From JBAYNS01 sp041678625 (GTDB lineage Bacteria > Patescibacteriota > Gracilibacteria > Peribacterales > Peribacteraceae), in assembly GCA_041678625.1 (NCBI GenBank), contig JBAYNS010000042.1:1-8217 (forward strand): a stretch of DNA of 8,217 bases, read 5' to 3'. Below the pieces are notes generated by a model. It saw only the letters and a list, made by a program, of their open reading frames with translations. It was not told the origin of the DNA and ran no database searches. Shown here one piece after another: positions 4,852 through 8,217 of the stretch (positions are counted from its first letter, which is position 1; each line of letters starts with the position of its first letter). The translations under genes and the position numbers were made by a program.

Positions 4852-5316
4852 TCATGAATCTTGCAGAGATTCTGCTTCATTGACCGTTTTCTTTTTCTTT
4901 TTCTCTTTCAAGACTATCTCTAGCAGCAATAATCCCAGACCAACCGTAATACAACTGTCTGCCACATTGAAAACAGGGAATGCCCCCACCTGAATCATGT
5001 CTGTCACCAGACCATCAGGAAACCGGTCAACAACGTTTGCAAGTGCTCCACCAAGTATGAGGCCAAATCCCGCTTGGCTCATCCGTGTACGGGCGGTGCT
5101 CCATGCGTACCACCCCATAAGGAGCAGAGCGATGAGAATAAGAATAGATTGCGCAGGTAATTGAACCCCCCAGGCAATGCCTTGGTTGTACGATCGCTCA
5201 AAACCCAAAAAGCTACCAAGGATGGAAATGCGCTCCAGAAGATAGGTATCAATGAGATGAGCGGTGAGCAAACTCCCCGCAAAACTCAGGAGGCATGTGA
5301 ATGCAAAAATAACCAC
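4852..5316 (-). CDS. lspA: Signal peptidase II (prolipoprotein signal peptidase)
   Basis: LspA is a membrane aspartyl protease that removes the signal peptide of diacylated prolipoproteins. The 154-residue protein has four hydrophobic segments (about residues 1-22, 55-72, 83-96 and 121-137) and both catalytic aspartates. Asp97 is in GGALANVVDRF (family GGAxGNxxDR) and Asp120 is in VFNVADSCITVG (family FNxADxxI). RSYNQGIAWG matches the family 'xxNxGxAFG'. The usual first-helix 'DQxTK' is weak (LIDTYLLE). The tail is lysine-rich (KEKKKKK), consistent with a cytoplasmic C-terminus. The start is a GTG at 5316; an in-frame TAG ends only nine bases upstream (AAT GCG CAG between), so no better start exists. 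TAGAAT sits exactly 6 nt before the GTG, suggesting a leaderless mRNA. The gene is divergent from nusA and upstream of murA on the same strand. Confidence 0.93.
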   Translation of the reverse strand: MVIFAFTCLLSFAGSLLTAHLIDTYLLERISILGSFLGFERSYNQGIAWGVQLPAQSILILIALLLMGWYAWSTARTRMSQAGFGLILGGALANVVDRFPDGLVTDMIQVGAFPVFNVADSCITVGLGLLLLEIVLKEKKKKKTVNEAESLQDS

Positions 5317-5322
5317 CTGCGC

Positions 5323-5328
5323 ATTCTA
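5323..5328 (-). promoter_or_regulatory. Candidate -10 element of lspA (leaderless)
   Basis: On the minus strand TAGAAT (5 of 6 matches to TATAAT) is followed by exactly 6 nt and then the GTG start, so the predicted transcription start falls on the first base of the start codon. No clear -35 is visible. Confidence 0.35.
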
Positions 5329-5383
5329 CCAAAGATCCGCTCCTGAGGCTCCTGTATAGGGAAAGAAAGACCACAAGAAAAGA

Positions 5384-5411
5384 TTGCACCTTGCAAGATA
5401 TGCTGTATACT
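5384..5411 (+). promoter_or_regulatory. Promoter candidate for nusA
   Basis: TTGCAC (5384-5389), a 16-nt spacer and TATACT (5406-5411) predict a transcription start near 5418 and a leader of about 85 nt before nusA. It lies in the 187-bp divergent gap between lspA and nusA, the only sizeable non-coding gap upstream of this gene pair. Confidence 0.55.
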
Positions 5412-5439
5412 ATTGGTGACGTTTGACTTGTAGTATTCA

Positions 5440-5476
5440 CACTGTTCTTCCATGTTGAGAACGGTGATTTTTTCTT
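5440..5476 (+). terminator. Rho-independent-terminator-like hairpin in the nusA leader (possible attenuator)
   Basis: CACTGTTCT (5440-5448) pairs with AGAACGGTG (5458-5466) over 9 bp with one U-G wobble, around a 9-nt loop. It is followed directly by ATTTTTTCTT. It lies between the nusA promoter candidate and the nusA ATG (5504), and the gene on the other side (lspA) is transcribed away from it. It therefore cannot terminate an upstream plus-strand gene that is visible here. Confidence 0.6.
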
Positions 5477-5503
5477 ACTCCGTCTTTATTACCACCTGTC
5501 ACT

Positions 5504-6910
5504 ATGAAAGCTTCCTTCATCGCCGCCATTAACCAGATTTGTTCGGAGAAAAACGTGAACCCCGTGCAGGTTCTGGAAGCCGTTAAGCAAGCAATTGCTA
5601 CGGCGTACCGTAAGGACTTTGGGAATAAGGAGCAGGAAATTCGCGTAGATCTGGAAGAGGGGCGTGATATGCCTACAATTCTTCTGGTGAAGGAGGTGGT
5701 GGATGATGTGGAGAACGATAACTTTGAAATTAGTCTGGCCGACGCCAAGAAGATTCGCGCCGGTGCGGACCTCGGCGATGAAATCGAAATTGATGTGACC
5801 CCTGTGGAATATGGACGCATCGCTGCACAGGCTGCCAAGCAGGTTATCCTGCAGAAACTGCAGGAGGCAGAGAAGCAGAGTTTGTACGAGATGTTCAAAG
5901 ACCGTGAAGAGGAGTTGCTCACTGCCACCGTGACGAAAGTGGAACCCAACTGGGTCACATTGGAAATTGAAGGAATGACCGTTTCACTTCCGTGGCGTGA
6001 ACAGATTCCCGGCGAACATTACTACACTGGTAAACGTCTCCGCGTTTACTTGGCTACAGTGGAACTCACCGGGAAAGGGCCTCAGCTGCGCATCTCACGA
6101 ACACACCCCGCCTTGATTCACAAACTTCTGGAATTGGAGATCCCGGAAGTGCGCAACGGCGATGTACAGATCCGTGCCATTGCACGCGATGCTGGTTTCC
6201 GCAGCAAGGTTGCCGTAGCCAGTTCGGACCCGCGTATTGATCCCATCGGCGCTTGTGTGGGACAGAAAGGCGTACGCATCCAGGCGGTAATGGAAGAGAT
6301 CAACGGCGAGCGTGTTGATATGATCGAATGGTCTGATGATCCGATCCGCCTTATATCCACTGCTCTTCAACCAGCAGCAATTTCTGCTGTTATTATCGTC
6401 AACGATCAGGAACATGTTGACGAAGAAGGTCATAGGATCAAGAAGCGTGCCGCTGTTTTTGTGGAAGAAGCTCAGCGTCCGATGGCTATCGGAAAGAAGG
6501 GGCAGAATATCCGCCTGGCAACAGAGCTCACCGGATATGAACTTGATATGTACAACTACGAGGAATTGCCAGCTTTTAAGGCGAAGCTTGCTGAACTCCG
6601 TGGTCAGAGTGTGGATGAAATTGAAGTGGGAGAAGCGCCTCCTCCGGAGGAGAGTGAAGAAAAAATTCTCAGTGACGATGGTGGGGCGCAGAAGAAAAAA
6701 CTAAAGACAAGGGTGACCAAGAAGAAAAAGGAGAACGAGCCGAAGGAGGAGCAGGAAGCTGCTGCAGAAAAAGAAGCTCCTGACAAAGAGCCCGCCCCTG
6801 CTCAGGAGCCGGTTCAGGAGGATCAGCCTTCCGCTGCCCCAACAGAGGAAGTTGCCGAACCGATAGAAACTCCTGCGGATGCTTCCACAGAAGAGGAAAA
6901 GAAGGAGTGA
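5504..6910 (+). CDS. nusA: Transcription termination/antitermination factor NusA
   Basis: NusA binds RNA polymerase and nascent RNA and modulates pausing, intrinsic termination and antitermination. The 468-residue protein has the standard order. An N-terminal polymerase-binding domain runs from 1 to about 130 (AVKQAIATAYRKDFG at 26-40). An S1 domain covers about 135-200. KH1 has the GxxG motif in GACVGQKGVRIQ (249-260), and KH2 has AIGKKGQNIRLA (328-339). The C-terminal tail, about 372-468, is low-complexity (Glu, Lys, Pro, Ala) and probably disordered, in place of the acidic repeats of E. coli NusA. The ATG at 5504 gives a normal N-terminus; no Shine-Dalgarno sequence precedes it. Context is unusual: rimP is not upstream, and ylxR/infB are not downstream. 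A DnaQ-like gene follows after 31 bp. The leader holds a terminator-like hairpin. Confidence 0.96.
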   Translation: MKASFIAAINQICSEKNVNPVQVLEAVKQAIATAYRKDFGNKEQEIRVDLEEGRDMPTILLVKEVVDDVENDNFEISLADAKKIRAGADLGDEIEIDVTPVEYGRIAAQAAKQVILQKLQEAEKQSLYEMFKDREEELLTATVTKVEPNWVTLEIEGMTVSLPWREQIPGEHYYTGKRLRVYLATVELTGKGPQLRISRTHPALIHKLLELEIPEVRNGDVQIRAIARDAGFRSKVAVASSDPRIDPIGACVGQKGVRIQAVMEEINGERVDMIEWSDDPIRLISTALQPAAISAVIIVNDQEHVDEEGHRIKKRAAVFVEEAQRPMAIGKKGQNIRLATELTGYELDMYNYEELPAFKAKLAELRGQSVDEIEVGEAPPPEESEEKILSDDGGAQKKKLKTRVTKKKKENEPKEEQEAAAEKEAPDKEPAPAQEPVQEDQPSAAPTEEVAEPIETPADASTEEEKKE

Positions 6911-6929
6911 CGGAATGTGCGAAGACGCT

Positions 6930-6935
6930 TAATAT
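6930..6935 (+). promoter_or_regulatory. Candidate -10 element before the DnaQ-like gene
   Basis: TAATAT lies exactly 6 nt before the GTG start at 6942, with a GTGACG -35-like hexamer at 6907-6912 (17-nt spacing, inside the end of nusA). It also contains the in-frame TAA that limits the start. Read-through from nusA is equally possible. Confidence 0.25.
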
Positions 6936-6941
6936 CGGGCT

Positions 6942-8217
6942 GTGAAACTGCCCGCCATCCCCCTCGTTGTGCTCGACACGGAAACAACTGGGCTTGTGCC
7001 CCGTGTGAATCGCGTTATCGAATTTGCCGCCGTGCGTATAGAGAACGGTAAGACTGTTGCGCAATACGAACAGTTGTTTTCGATTCCAACAGAAATTCCA
7101 GAGACCGTTCAGGTGCTCACGCGTATCCGCCCTTCTGATCTAAAAGACCAGCCAACACTGGAGGAGAAACGTGACGAGATTCTCAAGATCATCGGAGACG
7201 ATGCGATTATCGTAGGACAGAATGTCGGTTTTGATATTCGTATGCTCCGCGGAGAAGGAATCGACCTCTCTCAGCACCCATGGATTGACACATCTATGGT
7301 GGCATCTCTCGTTTTCCCTGAACTCCTGAGCTACTCGCTCGGGTACGTCAGCACCGTTCTGAATCTGAAACACGAACCTGTGCACCGGGCAATGGGGGAT
7401 GTGAACGCGACACTGGAGCTCTTAAGCCGGTGTTGGGAACGGTTCCTGGAACTGCCGCATGAGCTCTACGAAGTAGCACAAACTATCATGGAGAAGAGTG
7501 CTCCAGGGTACCAGCGCTTATTCCAGGCGCTACCACAGCCGACTGCAACTTCTACCCCGCACTGGCTTTCTCTCCCCGGCTCTGCCCCTGTACCACCGGT
7601 TCATGATTCCCAGCTTTCCAATGCAGTATTCCATAAACCTGAGCAGGGAACGCTTTCTTTAGTTGAAGAACCACTGAATCCCACCACACTTCAGCAATTA
7701 CTTACTGCAACGACAAAGGATCCTCATACTGTTCATTGGATCGCCGTGAAAAATTTAGATGCGACTCTCCGTCGCATTGCCATTCCCGATGGCGTATGCG
7801 TACTTTCTCCTCCTGAGCATTTGTTGGATTTGGATGCTGCTGCTTTGTTTGCTGCCCAAAAATCCTTTACGGCAGATGAAGGAACCCTGGCACTGAAAAT
7901 GGCGTGGTTTGAGCCGGAAACCCAGTGCTCCGTGCGGCTCCATGGTGAAGAGTACTCCATCTGGAACGGCAAACTGGCTTGCACGGACCGGTCCCCGGCA
8001 TACCGTGATCAGTTCAATGATCCCCCCTCCGTTCTTCTGCTTGATCATCGGCAACTTCTGCAGTTTCTTGCAGATCCGGAACATTGCGCACATGGCGCGC
8101 TTGATGAGCGCGCCCACATCATCATTGATGATGCCTCTATGCTTGAAGATACCGCCACCAAAGCTTATGGATGGTTTTGTAATTTGGATCATTTGCGCGC
8201 CGGTGCAGAAGGAGATG
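6942..8217 (+). CDS. DnaQ-type DEDDh 3'-5' exonuclease fused to a degenerate DinG-like region (3' truncated by window)
   Basis: The frame is open for 425 codons from the GTG at 6942 to the window end. Residues 1-170 form a DEDDh exonuclease. ExoI is VVLDTETTGL (Asp12, Glu14), ExoII is GQNVGFDIRML (Asp98) and ExoIII is VHRAMGDVNATLEL (His148, Asp153). LSYSLGYVSTVLNL matches the 'sLxxLaxxLgi' helix. After a proline-rich linker (about 198-222), the sequence resembles the first helicase domain of DinG: VLLLDHRQLLQFL (364-376; family 'xVVTNHxLLlxdL') then HIIIDDASMLED (392-403; family 'IVDEAHNLxD'). However, no P-loop GxxxxGK(T/S) is visible in the 425 residues, and motif II reads DDAS instead of DEAH. 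The helicase half seen so far therefore looks inactive. An in-frame TAA at 6930 leaves only this GTG as a sensible start. The gene follows nusA by 31 bp. The exonuclease call is strong; the DinG-like call is moderate. Confidence 0.85.
   Translation, partial: MKLPAIPLVVLDTETTGLVPRVNRVIEFAAVRIENGKTVAQYEQLFSIPTEIPETVQVLTRIRPSDLKDQPTLEEKRDEILKIIGDDAIIVGQNVGFDIRMLRGEGIDLSQHPWIDTSMVASLVFPELLSYSLGYVSTVLNLKHEPVHRAMGDVNATLELLSRCWERFLELPHELYEVAQTIMEKSAPGYQRLFQALPQPTATSTPHWLSLPGSAPVPPVHDSQLSNAVFHKPEQGTLSLVEEPLNPTTLQQLLTATTKDPHTVHWIAVKNLDATLRRIAIPDGVCVLSPPEHLLDLDAAALFAAQKSFTADEGTLALKMAWFEPETQCSVRLHGEEYSIWNGKLACTDRSPAYRDQFNDPPSVLLLDHRQLLQFLADPEHCAHGALDERAHIIIDDASMLEDTATKAYGWFCNLDHLRAGAEGD

Noticed and set aside
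5423..5448. A second nusA promoter starting at TTGACT (5423)
   Set aside because: No acceptable -10 hexamer occurs at the right distance.
5437..5958. 173-codon serine-rich minus-strand ORF opposite nusA
   Set aside because: Serine-rich translation is expected from the antisense of nusA coding DNA; nusA itself is unambiguous.

Overview
The window is bacterial chromosomal DNA of about 50% GC using the standard code. TGA ends the yifB-like gene, the GNAT gene, lspA and nusA, and there is no sign of TGA being read as an amino acid. A degenerate beta-lactamase-fold protein, a free-standing nusA and reduced versions of several families would fit a Patescibacteria/CPR lineage with a cell wall, for example a Peregrinibacteria- or Peribacteria-like organism. 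That placement is inference; no rRNA or phylogenetic marker alignment is available here.

Layout. Positions 2-472 (+): C-terminal part of a YifB/ComM-type AAA+ Mg-chelatase-like protein without the usual cysteines. 469-1152 (+): a REP-associated tyrosine transposase (RAYT, Y1/HUH family) overlapping it by 4 nt; its linker is filled with small REP-like palindromes in both orientations. 1193-2032 (+): pyrF, type 2 orotidine-5'-phosphate decarboxylase. 2120-2569 (-): an AT-rich GNAT acetyltransferase. 2620-2694 (-): tRNA-Arg(CCU) with encoded CCA. 2715-2748: an intergenic REP-like hairpin. 2829-3377 (-): a metallo-beta-lactamase-fold protein that has lost its metal ligands. 3484-4752 (-): murA. 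4852-5316 (-): lspA. 5504-6910 (+): nusA, divergent from lspA, with a promoter and a terminator-shaped hairpin in its leader. 6942-8217 (+, runs off the end): a DnaQ-type DEDDh exonuclease fused to what looks like a degenerate DinG-like region.

How the parts fit. murA and lspA form a cell-envelope pair on the minus strand (peptidoglycan precursor synthesis and lipoprotein maturation). nusA and the exonuclease gene form a plus-strand information-processing pair. pyrF is the only metabolic enzyme gene. The RAYT and the REP-like hairpins are a plausible enzyme/substrate pair. No intergenic gap exceeds 300 bases; the longest is the divergent lspA-nusA region of 187 bp.

Three patterns stand out. 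(1) The RAYT gene carries GTAG/GCAG-preceded hairpins inside its own reading frame, and a similar ACCGTAG hairpin lies next to the tRNA. (2) None of the eight visible gene starts has a clear Shine-Dalgarno sequence, while six of them have a TANNNT hexamer 6-9 nt before the start codon, suggesting widespread leaderless or near-leaderless transcripts. (3) nusA is the exception, with a leader of about 85 nt containing a rho-independent-terminator-like hairpin, suggesting attenuation by a protein that itself modulates termination.
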